Of a DNA stretch of 14,785 nt, positions 6,981 through 13,104 are shown in pieces. Source of the DNA: an uncultured Lachnospiraceae bacterium (GTDB lineage Bacteria; Bacillota; Clostridia; Lachnospirales; Lachnospiraceae); assembly GCA_934320845.1 (NCBI GenBank), contig CAKRFU010000038.1:1-14785 (forward strand). Reading direction: 5' to 3'. Under the pieces are notes generated by a model that saw only the letters and a program-made list of their open reading frames with translations, did no database searches and was not told the origin of the DNA. The position numbers and the translations under genes were made by a program. Position 1 is the stretch's first letter, and each line of letters starts with the position of its first letter.

Positions 6981-7838
6981 CTATTTCATCTTTTGCTTAA
7001 TAATTTCGTGTTCCATATCATCAATACTATAAATATTTTCCATAACCTCAAATGTTTCTCTCAGATTACCTCTAGCACTCTTCCATCCAATTCCATCTGT
7101 AAACCAAACAAATGTAAAGCCGTCAATTGTATCAGCTTCCTGCGATAGCATCTTATAACTTCTCGCAGTCTCATTAAGTTTAGAGCCACCACCACCATAG
7201 AAATTAGTCTCAATAGCATAAATCATTTTATCTGTCTTAATAACAAAGTCAAATCTCTTTGCTGCCTTTCCCTGATTAGAAAGTGCCGATAAATCAATGT
7301 TCCATTTAGCTTCTATATCTTTCAAATACATTTCTTTGAAATAATTAACATCCTTCTTAAATCCTGCTGCTACAATATATTTCTCTACCAAGTCTTCCAT
7401 CTGGTGTCCACCACGATTTTTACGACCATTTGAATCCAATCCAGTTTCTACGCCTAACGCATAATCCACCAAATTATTAACCAAATGATTTGCGATCATG
7501 TCAAATAATCCCGTTTTCCTCATGAACACTTTATACTGTTCAATACCATAATTCATTTTTTTAAAATTATATAAGAATGCTCCTGCTTCATCTTGAGCAT
7601 ATATCTCATACCCTCTAACAGCTAAAAGAAGAGGTACACACTGTAATGTTTCTGGATATTTTAAAACAATTCTTTCAAAATCTTCTTCTATATTTTTTGA
7701 ACCTATCAAGGAATTCAAAATATTCAGTTCTACTTTAATGTCATCTACATTTTTCACAACCTTATCAAAATCTATGTAATAGTCATAGCTTGAGATACTA
7801 GCTCGAAACTTACTCAACCACTCATCAAAATTTCTCAT
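6981..7838 (-). CDS. dpnB: Type II restriction endonuclease, DpnII/MboI family (GATC)
   Basis: This 285-residue endonuclease is close to the length of DpnII and would cut unmethylated GATC. Diagnostic stretches are NRGGHQMEDLVEKYI (141-155), KRFDFVIKT (194-202), the catalytic-region YAIETNFYGGGGSKLNETAR (207-226) and FVWFTDGIGWKSARGNL (243-259). Asp197 and Glu210 fit the metal-binding residues of a PD-(D/E)XK-type core; the third position is Asn212, not Lys, as I recall for this family. The start has AAGGAGC eight bases upstream and lies three bases after the stop of the Mrr-like gene, so the two are translated from one message. The flanking dpnM and dpnA supply the protecting methylation. 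The gene seems intact. Confidence 0.93.
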   Translation of the reverse strand: MRNFDEWLSKFRASISSYDYYIDFDKVVKNVDDIKVELNILNSLIGSKNIEEDFERIVLKYPETLQCVPLLLAVRGYEIYAQDEAGAFLYNFKKMNYGIEQYKVFMRKTGLFDMIANHLVNNLVDYALGVETGLDSNGRKNRGGHQMEDLVEKYIVAAGFKKDVNYFKEMYLKDIEAKWNIDLSALSNQGKAAKRFDFVIKTDKMIYAIETNFYGGGGSKLNETARSYKMLSQEADTIDGFTFVWFTDGIGWKSARGNLRETFEVMENIYSIDDMEHEIIKQKMK

Positions 7839-7841
7839 ATG

Positions 7842-8687
7842 TTAATGCTCCTTTATAATAATCTCAATTTTATCCTCTGAATATTTCCATATTGCCTTGC
7901 ACGGATTATATGACCCATCTTCAGCTATGAGTCCCGATTCTTTATATAAATCAGTGACTCCTGCAAGGTATCCTCTACTCTTTGCAATAGTCAATTCTTT
8001 GACTGGTAATCCATTAAAAATCACCTTAGCTTTATGTGCATCGTCCGGTAACAAGTTATTAATTGCTTTTGGCAATCTTAATATCCTTGCTCTTATGTCG
8101 TTTGCCGATATCTGCTTATCAACCACTAGTTTTACATCTTTATTCTCTTCACATATTGAACCGTCTTCTTGCACTATATCATCAGATTCATCCTTTAGTG
8201 CATCCATAGCATCCTTACTAAAAACAGGTGTAAAAACAAATCCAATTTCATTATCTATACAACTCTCAACTAGTGCCTTTCCATCTATAAGAATAATCGG
8301 GCGTGATGGGTCGACATCAACAAATTCTTCTGTTCTCTTAGAATAATTTGCTGTAGTAATAAATATACCTTTACTACCAGAGGGCATCACTCCTCTGAGG
8401 GCTCTTACCTTTTCAATCGGAATAGTAGTTCCTGGCTTATTTCTTTTCGCTTGAACATAATAATCCACAGCATCTGCTCCTGCAAAACCTCCAACTCCAT
8501 ATCGTATAGCCTCTAAATCAATTCCTCCATCAGCAGAACGTTGTGTTACTACAACTTCATCAAGACCAATTTTTTCTAGATACACCTTCAAGAATTCTTC
8601 AAAAGCATAACCACTTTCAAAATATCCATAAAACTGTTCTAAGAAATCATTTATTTTTTTATCAGATATTTCAATGTTCTTTCGCAT
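7842..8687 (-). CDS. Mrr-like restriction endonuclease inside the DpnII operon
   Basis: The N-terminal half of this 281-residue protein is an Mrr-type PD-(D/E)XK domain: SADGGIDLEAI with Asp57, then YYVQAKRNK with Gln79 and Lys81, then VRALRGVM and GIFITTANYSKRTEEF. The Q-x-K form is typical of Mrr-like enzymes, which cut modified DNA or act as restriction subunits. The C-terminal region (from about 190) is not recognised; it begins IRARILRLPKAINNLLPDD and ends CKAIWKYSEDKIEIIIKEH, and may bind DNA. The start overlaps the end of dpnA by 17 bases, and the stop is three bases from the DpnII endonuclease start. Classical DpnII cassettes lack this gene. Its substrate is unknown. Confidence 0.82.
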   Translation of the reverse strand: MRKNIEISDKKINDFLEQFYGYFESGYAFEEFLKVYLEKIGLDEVVVTQRSADGGIDLEAIRYGVGGFAGADAVDYYVQAKRNKPGTTIPIEKVRALRGVMPSGSKGIFITTANYSKRTEEFVDVDPSRPIILIDGKALVESCIDNEIGFVFTPVFSKDAMDALKDESDDIVQEDGSICEENKDVKLVVDKQISANDIRARILRLPKAINNLLPDDAHKAKVIFNGLPVKELTIAKSRGYLAGVTDLYKESGLIAEDGSYNPCKAIWKYSEDKIEIIIKEH

Positions 8688-9483
8688 CCCGCTCTACCTT
8701 CTCCAATCTTTTCTTGCTTATCTGCAAGTACTCTTCACTCACTTCTATCCCAATAAATTTCCTACCTAATCGAACAGCTTCCACTCCGGTAGTGCCAGAA
8801 CCGCAAAAAGGATCCAAAATAACCTGTCCTCCCTCCGTTGAAGCTAATACGATTCTTTCAAGTAAATATTCCGGTTTCTGTGTTGGATGCTTGCCTTCTT
8901 TCTTTTCTGAAGGCTTTGTCAATGCACCGGTCCACACATCTTTCATTTGCTTTCCGCCATTCATTTCTTTCATTTTCTGATAATCAAAAAAATGCCGAGA
9001 CTTCTTATCATTCTTCTTTGCCCATAAAATGGTTTCCGTAGAATGTGTGAAGCATCGACATGCTAAGTTTGGTGGTGGATTTGTTTTCTGCCAGGTTATG
9101 TTATTAATTATCTTGAAGCCTTCTTGCTCCAATGCCATACCAATCGAATATATATTGTGTAATGTTCCCGATATCCAGATTGTGCCGTTCGGCTTTAGTA
9201 CTTTCTTACATAACTTAATCCACTTTCTATTAAACTTGTGTTTTTCATCGACACTGGTTCCACTTTCTGAAAGTTTATCCCATGAGCCTTTATTAACCGA
9301 AACCATCTTTCCACCCTGACAGGTAATTCCATCATTGCTCAAAAAATAAGGTGGATCTGCAAATATCATATCTACAGACTCTGGTTCCATTTTTGTTAGA
9401 ATCTTGAATGAATCACCTAATATTAACTGTGATTCTTCTGTCTCGAAATATAATGGCACTTTCTTTGCAAATAAGTTCTCCAT
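8671..9483 (-). CDS. dpnA: DpnA-type adenine DNA methyltransferase (GATC)
   Basis: This 270-residue enzyme is a beta-class N6-adenine methyltransferase: the catalytic motif IV DPPY (residues 43-46, in MIFADPPYFLSNDG) precedes the AdoMet-binding motif I LDPFCGSGTTG (223-233). The stretch HPTQKPEYLLERI before motif I is also typical. In the DpnII system the second methylase, DpnA, methylates GATC and can act on single-stranded DNA, protecting incoming transformed DNA. The start has AGAGGAG nine bases upstream. It is third in the operon, 53 bases after the small PD-(D/E)XK gene, and its end overlaps the Mrr-like start. The gene is intact. Confidence 0.92.
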   Translation of the reverse strand: MENLFAKKVPLYFETEESQLILGDSFKILTKMEPESVDMIFADPPYFLSNDGITCQGGKMVSVNKGSWDKLSESGTSVDEKHKFNRKWIKLCKKVLKPNGTIWISGTLHNIYSIGMALEQEGFKIINNITWQKTNPPPNLACRCFTHSTETILWAKKNDKKSRHFFDYQKMKEMNGGKQMKDVWTGALTKPSEKKEGKHPTQKPEYLLERIVLASTEGGQVILDPFCGSGTTGVEAVRLGRKFIGIEVSEEYLQISKKRLEKVERDAKEH

Positions 9484-9536
9484 TATCTCGACTCCTCTAA
9501 TATAACTTTTTGTAATAGCACTATTTAATTCTCAAA

Positions 9537-10049
9537 TCAAACAATTTTTTCACTGTTCAACCACTCAATTGAACATAGCATATTTAATAATTCACCATAT
9601 TTTCCATTAGACACATCGTTTCTAAAATCAATTTCCTTATATTGTTGTGAATCATCATAAAAACGCCATATCCAACCATTTGTATAAATTACCTTATGAT
9701 AAACATTCAAATATCCCTTGTTTTCTACTGTAGACTCAAGTCTATTGGGACTTGTAACATCAGCATCTTTATATTTCACTTCAATGCACCCCAAAATATC
9801 ATCTGGATTTTGGTTGCCATCAAATATATATCCATTTCTTGTAATCACAAAATCTGGTACTGCAATAACATCTCTAGGTGCTGTTGATTTATCCTTTGTT
9901 CTTTTTAAGGTTGACGTATCTACAATAGAATATTTTTCATCATCCAATGTCATTTCAAAAATTTGATACACAATGTGACTATATCCATTTTCCAAATGAC
10001 ATTTATCCTTTACTTCTTGTAGCTTTCTAATATACAAATTGTAATTCAT
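9537..10049 (-). CDS. Small PD-(D/E)XK nuclease-like protein between dpnM and dpnA
   Basis: This 170-residue protein has VPDFVITRNG (Pro65, Asp66) and, 24 residues on, CIEVKYKDAD (Glu90, Lys92), giving a PD-x23-E-x-K core like the N-terminal nuclease domain of type I restriction subunits (HsdR_N). It has no helicase part, and at this length would be a stand-alone nuclease or a regulatory or decoy domain. A GTG at 10052 could also start it, but the ATG at 10049 has AGGAG at a better distance of seven bases. It starts ten bases after dpnM ends. It is not part of the classical DpnII cassette and its role is unknown. The motif is seen; the nuclease call is inference. Confidence 0.65.
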   Translation of the reverse strand: MNYNLYIRKLQEVKDKCHLENGYSHIVYQIFEMTLDDEKYSIVDTSTLKRTKDKSTAPRDVIAVPDFVITRNGYIFDGNQNPDDILGCIEVKYKDADVTSPNRLESTVENKGYLNVYHKVIYTNGWIWRFYDDSQQYKEIDFRNDVSNGKYGELLNMLCSIEWLNSEKIV

Positions 10050-10059
10050 CACATTTCTC

Positions 10060-10893
10060 CTAATAATTACATATAATTACTTCTTCTCCCACCCTGTTGG
10101 ATGCATCTGAATTAATCATACGCTTAACACTAACAACATCTATTTTATATCCTTTGTTTCCATACAACTCATTTATCAAATCAGTATTATGATTTGTAAG
10201 CATACAATAGCAACCTCTGTTTGTTAATTCTTCGAATAAGTTAGCCAATCGTTTGTGACTTTCTATATCAAATCCTTCTTTTGTATATGATTCAAAAGAA
10301 GTAGGATTCAAAGGTGCGTATGGACTATCTATGAAAACAAAATCACCTTTCTTGGCATCTTTACAAGCATCTTCAAAATCTCCATCTATTATGGTTACAG
10401 ATTGTAAATATTTCGAAATCTCAAATATATTCTGCTCATCAACAGACACTCTACGGCTATTATTGTATGGAACATTAAATAGTCCTTTTCCATTTACTCT
10501 ATATAATCCGTTAAAACAGTGCTTATTGATAAATACAAATAAAGCAGCTAATTCAACATCAAATTCTGATTTCATCAATTTGTCATTATAATGTTCTCTC
10601 AGGGAATAATAATATTCTTTTCCATCTTCCCACATTTCCGTATCAAACCTGTTTATCGCTTGTATAAATGCTTTAGGCTCATCACATATCTGGCGATATG
10701 CATTTATCAACGCCTTATTGATATCGTTTATTATAGCATCTGTAGGCAGCAATTCAAATGTAACTGCACCACCACCCACAAATGGCTCATAATATTTATT
10801 ATATTTTTCTGGCATTCTTTCTTTTATCTGTGATAACAACTGACGCTTTCCACCAGCCCATTTCACAAAAGGTGTAACACTTGAATTACTCAT
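10060..10893 (-). CDS. dpnM: DpnM-type Dam family adenine methyltransferase (GATC)
   Basis: This 277-residue protein methylates the adenine of double-stranded GATC. Motifs in alpha-class order are FVKWAGGKRQLL (9-20), the AdoMet-binding PFVGGGAV (37-44), NKHCFNGLYRVN (123-134) and catalytic DSPY (189-192), where the standard Dam motif is DPPY. Ser in place of Pro is unusual but the flanks (FVFIDSPYAPLNPTSF) are well kept. It ends GEEVIICNY, also a Dam-family feature. It is the first gene of the six-gene operon, with AGAGGA before the ATG and the promoter at 10943-10971. The controller operator at 10980-10994 lies just upstream. The gene is intact. Confidence 0.93.
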   Translation of the reverse strand: MSNSSVTPFVKWAGGKRQLLSQIKERMPEKYNKYYEPFVGGGAVTFELLPTDAIINDINKALINAYRQICDEPKAFIQAINRFDTEMWEDGKEYYYSLREHYNDKLMKSEFDVELAALFVFINKHCFNGLYRVNGKGLFNVPYNNSRRVSVDEQNIFEISKYLQSVTIIDGDFEDACKDAKKGDFVFIDSPYAPLNPTSFESYTKEGFDIESHKRLANLFEELTNRGCYCMLTNHNTDLINELYGNKGYKIDVVSVKRMINSDASNRVGEEVIICNY

Positions 10894-10942
10894 TTATGAT
10901 TCCTCTTCTCTATGTCCGCAAAAGGCAAAACGATACTTATAT

Positions 10943-10971
10943 ATTATACTTGCAAACATATAAAATAACAA
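10943..10971 (-). promoter_or_regulatory. dpnM operon promoter
   Basis: On the minus strand a -35 TTGTTA (10971-10966) and a perfect -10 TATAAT (10948-10943) are 17 bases apart. The start point would be near 10936, about 45 bases before the dpnM ATG. No terminator separates it from the methyltransferase gene upstream, so read-through from that gene could add to expression. Confidence 0.75.
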
Positions 10972-10979
10972 CCTCAACT

Positions 10980-10994
10980 TTCACCCTTTGTGAA
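10980..10994 (-). promoter_or_regulatory. Third controller-type operator, upstream of the dpnM promoter
   Basis: TTCACCCTTTGTGAA has the same TTCAC-N5-GTGAA form as the two operators in the control region of the second restriction system (11794-11808 and 11839-11853). On the minus strand the 18-base context ATTCACAAAGGGTGAAAG matches the plus-strand context at 11838-11855 at 16 positions. It ends eight bases before the dpnM -35, a place where an activator could contact polymerase. I saw no fourth copy in the window. Confidence 0.65.
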
Positions 10995-10999
10995 TCCAT

Positions 11000-11722
11000 T
11001 TACTTCTGAAATACGAAAATGTACTCATGTGCCAATAAGAGAAAATTATTATTCTGCTTCTCCCAATATTCTGTTGAACGACAGTTATGCTGCTCCTTAA
11101 TAATGATTTCCTTATTTGTAAATCCTGCCTTAAGAAAGCAATCCATCATCCGAAAACCTAAGGGAATTACTTTTCCATATTTTCTCATATCCCCAATCAT
11201 TACAGCACATAGTTTCCCTTTTTTTAATACTCGAAAAGATTCCTTTGCCACCTTCTCCATTTCTGCCAAAAATTCTTCCACATCAAGCAATGAGATATCC
11301 CCATCAATACATTTGCTATACTTGATAATATTAGCATATGGTGGATGCATGCAAATAAAGTCAATTCGACTATCTTTTATAAAGTGTAAGTCTGTTGCAC
11401 TTCCATTTCGAGTATATATTTTTGAATTTGTTTCACATTGGAATTGTAAATTTGTTTCAGAGATTGAAACAGATTGCGGATTGATGTCAACACCTACCGC
11501 ATTTCGATTGAGCAGCTTCGCCTCTACTAAGGTTGTTCCACTACCCATAAATTGATCTAAGACCCAGTCACCGGGATTTGAATAGCGAAGTATCAGATTT
11601 CTTGGTACATATGGCGACCAATTTCCTCGATACTTTCCTGAATGCGTTGCCCAACTACCTCTATCTGAAAAAGACCAGACTGTTGTTGGCTCAAGCTCAA
11701 AATTATTTGGTTGTAAACTTAT
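11000..11722 (-). CDS. DNA methyltransferase of the controller-regulated system, start codon defective
   Basis: The frame encodes about 240 residues: PNNFELEPTTVWSF, WATHSGKYRGNWSPYVPRN, AdoMet-binding LDQFMGSGTT (55-64), VGVDINP and catalytic-type HPPYANIIKYS (from residue 126), ending HEYIFVFQK. This is a complete-looking DNA methylase. Its 5' end is odd: no in-frame ATG, GTG or TTG occurs before Met59, inside motif I. An AGGAGG (11731-11736) lies eight bases before an in-frame ATA (11720-11722). An ATG at 11727-11729 is in another frame and stops after eight codons. Either the start mutated to ATA, or one base was inserted and the true start is 11729. The gene is divergent from the controller and endonuclease, whose DNA it should protect. 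The target site is unknown. Confidence 0.8.
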   Translation of the reverse strand: MSLQPNNFELEPTTVWSFSDRGSWATHSGKYRGNWSPYVPRNLILRYSNPGDWVLDQFMGSGTTLVEAKLLNRNAVGVDINPQSVSISETNLQFQCETNSKIYTRNGSATDLHFIKDSRIDFICMHPPYANIIKYSKCIDGDISLLDVEEFLAEMEKVAKESFRVLKKGKLCAVMIGDMRKYGKVIPLGFRMMDCFLKAGFTNKEIIIKEQHNCRSTEYWEKQNNNFLLLAHEYIFVFQK

Positions 11723-11793
11723 ATGTCATACCTCCTCTTCTATTTTTTTCTTATTCTAACTCACATCTTCTTAAATGTCCATCGTTCTTTTCT

Positions 11794-11808
11794 TTCACTA
11801 TAAGTGAA
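11794..11808 (-). promoter_or_regulatory. Controller operator 1, at the methyltransferase start point
   Basis: TTCACTATAAGTGAA is a TTCAC-N5-GTGAA palindrome. On the minus strand a TATAAA -10 (11814-11809) immediately precedes it, so it covers the likely start point of the methyltransferase transcript. A bound controller would repress that gene. Confidence 0.65.
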
Positions 11809-11838
11809 TTTATATATATCACCTCACATGAGATAATA

Positions 11839-11853
11839 TTCACAAATAGTGAA
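11839..11853 (+). promoter_or_regulatory. Controller operator 2, at the controller start point
   Basis: TTCACAAATAGTGAA is the second palindrome, 45 bases centre to centre from operator 1 and inverted relative to it. A GATAAT -10 (11832-11837) with a weak TTTATA -35 (11809-11814, 17-base spacing) precedes it, so it lies over the start of the controller transcript and 11 bases before the ATG. This fits autoregulation of the controller and endonuclease. Confidence 0.65.
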
Positions 11854-11864
11854 AGAGGTGTTAC

Positions 11865-12098
11865 ATGCAACATATGAATGATACGGAGCTATACAACATC
11901 ATAGGTACAAATATCAAATTATATAGAGAAAAAGCAAAATTAACACAAGTGCAGCTTGCTGAACGAGCACAGATAAGTATCAGCTATCTTTCTAAAATTG
12001 AAGCAGCTGGATGTACAAAGAGTTTATCTATTTCTGCACTAAACCAGATTGCAAGCGTACTTGATGTTGAAATAGTGGAATTTTTTAAGGAGGGATAA
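11865..12098 (+). CDS. Restriction-modification controller protein, XRE-type HTH
   Basis: This 77-residue protein is a single helix-turn-helix domain: NIKLYREKAKLTQVQLAERAQISISYLSKIE, with the two HTH helices at about residues 27-46, and a C-terminal helix ending EIVEFFKEG. Size, fold and place match C proteins, which bind palindromes near their own promoter and delay endonuclease production after a system enters a new cell. The start is taken at the first ATG (AGAGGT six bases upstream); the next in-frame ATG at 11874 is possible. The endonuclease follows one base after its stop, with its ribosome site inside this gene. Likely binding sites are the three TTCAC-N5-GTGAA palindromes. Confidence 0.85.
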   Translation: MQHMNDTELYNIIGTNIKLYREKAKLTQVQLAERAQISISYLSKIEAAGCTKSLSISALNQIASVLDVEIVEFFKEG

Positions 12099-12099
12099 A

Positions 12100-12627
12100 A
12101 TGCCAAGACAAGCTAATCGATTCGGAGGTGGTGCAAATACAAACCGAAATGGATTGCATTTTGAACAAACCACTTCTCTAAATACTGCCCTTGAAGATGC
12201 AGGGTACACAATTGAAAATAATTGTGAAATTTATTATGGAAACCAATTATTAGGATACTCTATTAATCAAGATGAATTTTCAACTATTTTTTTAAGACAG
12301 AATGGGATAAACGACAGAGCAATCAACTCAAAAAGATGGAAACCCGACGAAGCTTTTATTAACGAAATAAACAAAACTGTTTACATAATTGAGAAAAAAT
12401 TCCAGCATTCAAGCGGTTCGGTTGACGAAAAGTTAGCGACCTTTCCGTTTAAAATCAAAGAATACCAACGACTTCTAGATCCTATAGGATATAATTTAGT
12501 TTATATTTACCTTCTATCATCTGATTGGTTTGATGTTCCTAAGTATAAAGATTACTATGACTATATGGATGAACTTGGTTGTCCGCATTTCTTCGACAAT
12601 CTTCCACTACATGCTATTGGTCTATAA
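12100..12627 (+). CDS. Type II restriction endonuclease, PD-(D/E)XK
   Basis: This 175-residue protein begins MPRQANRFGGGANTNRNGLH, a Gly/Asn-rich lead followed by FEQ (Glu22), seen in several small endonucleases. Its core is WKPDEAFINE (Pro82, Asp83) and IIEKKFQHSSGSVDEKLATF (Glu98, Lys100), a PD-x14-E-x-K active site. The C-terminal part has YLLSSDWF and CPHFFDNLPLHAIGL. The start is one base after the controller stop, with AAGGAGGG in the end of the controller gene, so expression is coupled to the controller. The partner methyltransferase lies divergent at 11000-11722. Target sequence cannot be read from the protein. No disruption is seen. Confidence 0.82.
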   Translation: MPRQANRFGGGANTNRNGLHFEQTTSLNTALEDAGYTIENNCEIYYGNQLLGYSINQDEFSTIFLRQNGINDRAINSKRWKPDEAFINEINKTVYIIEKKFQHSSGSVDEKLATFPFKIKEYQRLLDPIGYNLVYIYLLSSDWFDVPKYKDYYDYMDELGCPHFFDNLPLHAIGL

Positions 12628-12699
12628 CCACTTACAATTTAATCTTTAACTATTGATAGTACAACACAACACATAATATCTTTTTAAGGAGGTTTTAAT

Positions 12700-12957
12700 A
12701 TGGCAACATGTAACAAACAACATCGATATTTACAAGGATTCAATTCTCTTCCAGAAGCTCAAGACGACAGAAATGGTGGGCGACACATTTGTGCTGGTTG
12801 TGCTTATGTAGAAGGTTTAAAAGATGCTCTACAAGGTAATCCACATCAAACAAATCTTTCTCATTTACCAGATAGCCAAGCAGGTACTGTACGTCATAAA
12901 AGTGCAATAGAAGCATATAATCTTGGATATCAATATGGTAAAAAAATTGATTCATAA
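12700..12957 (+). CDS. Small Cys-x2-Cys protein downstream of the endonuclease
   Basis: This 85-residue protein has Cys4 and a GGRHICAGCAYVEG motif with Cys32-x2-Cys35; with nearby His residues these could hold a zinc ion. The middle reads LPDSQAGTVRHKSAIEAYNLGYQYGK, a polar helical tail. A strong AAGGAGG ribosome site is seven bases before the ATG. It follows the endonuclease by 72 bases, on the same strand, and the terminator at 13014-13055 ends the unit. I do not recognise a named family. A role as an accessory or immunity-type factor of the restriction system is possible from position only. Confidence 0.75.
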   Translation: MATCNKQHRYLQGFNSLPEAQDDRNGGRHICAGCAYVEGLKDALQGNPHQTNLSHLPDSQAGTVRHKSAIEAYNLGYQYGKKIDS

Positions 12958-13013
12958 CAATAATAATTAACTGATTCAAACAACATATTTCTAGAACCAA
13001 CAAATGTTATTAA

Positions 13014-13055
13014 CAATCCAGCATTAACATGTTGTCTATTGTCAATGCTGGATTG
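13014..13055. terminator. Bidirectional terminator between the restriction unit and the relaxase remnant
   Basis: CAATCCAGCATTAAC (13014-13028) pairs with GTCAATGCTGGATTG (13041-13055) with one mismatch around a 12-base loop. An A/T-rich run follows in each direction. It lies between convergent genes and can serve both. Confidence 0.75.
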
Positions 13056-13104
13056 CAATAAAAATTCATTCTAATAAATACTATTTCACTGTTCTTATTA
13101 TTTC

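Noticed and set aside
7897..8346. 149-residue plus-strand open frame
   Set aside because: It mirrors the Mrr-like nuclease gene, is Ser/Leu-rich in the way antisense frames often are, and has no ribosome site.
11019..11555. 178-residue plus-strand open frame
   Set aside because: It lies fully antisense to the methyltransferase frame that carries GSGTT and HPPY motifs; its own sequence shows no family features.
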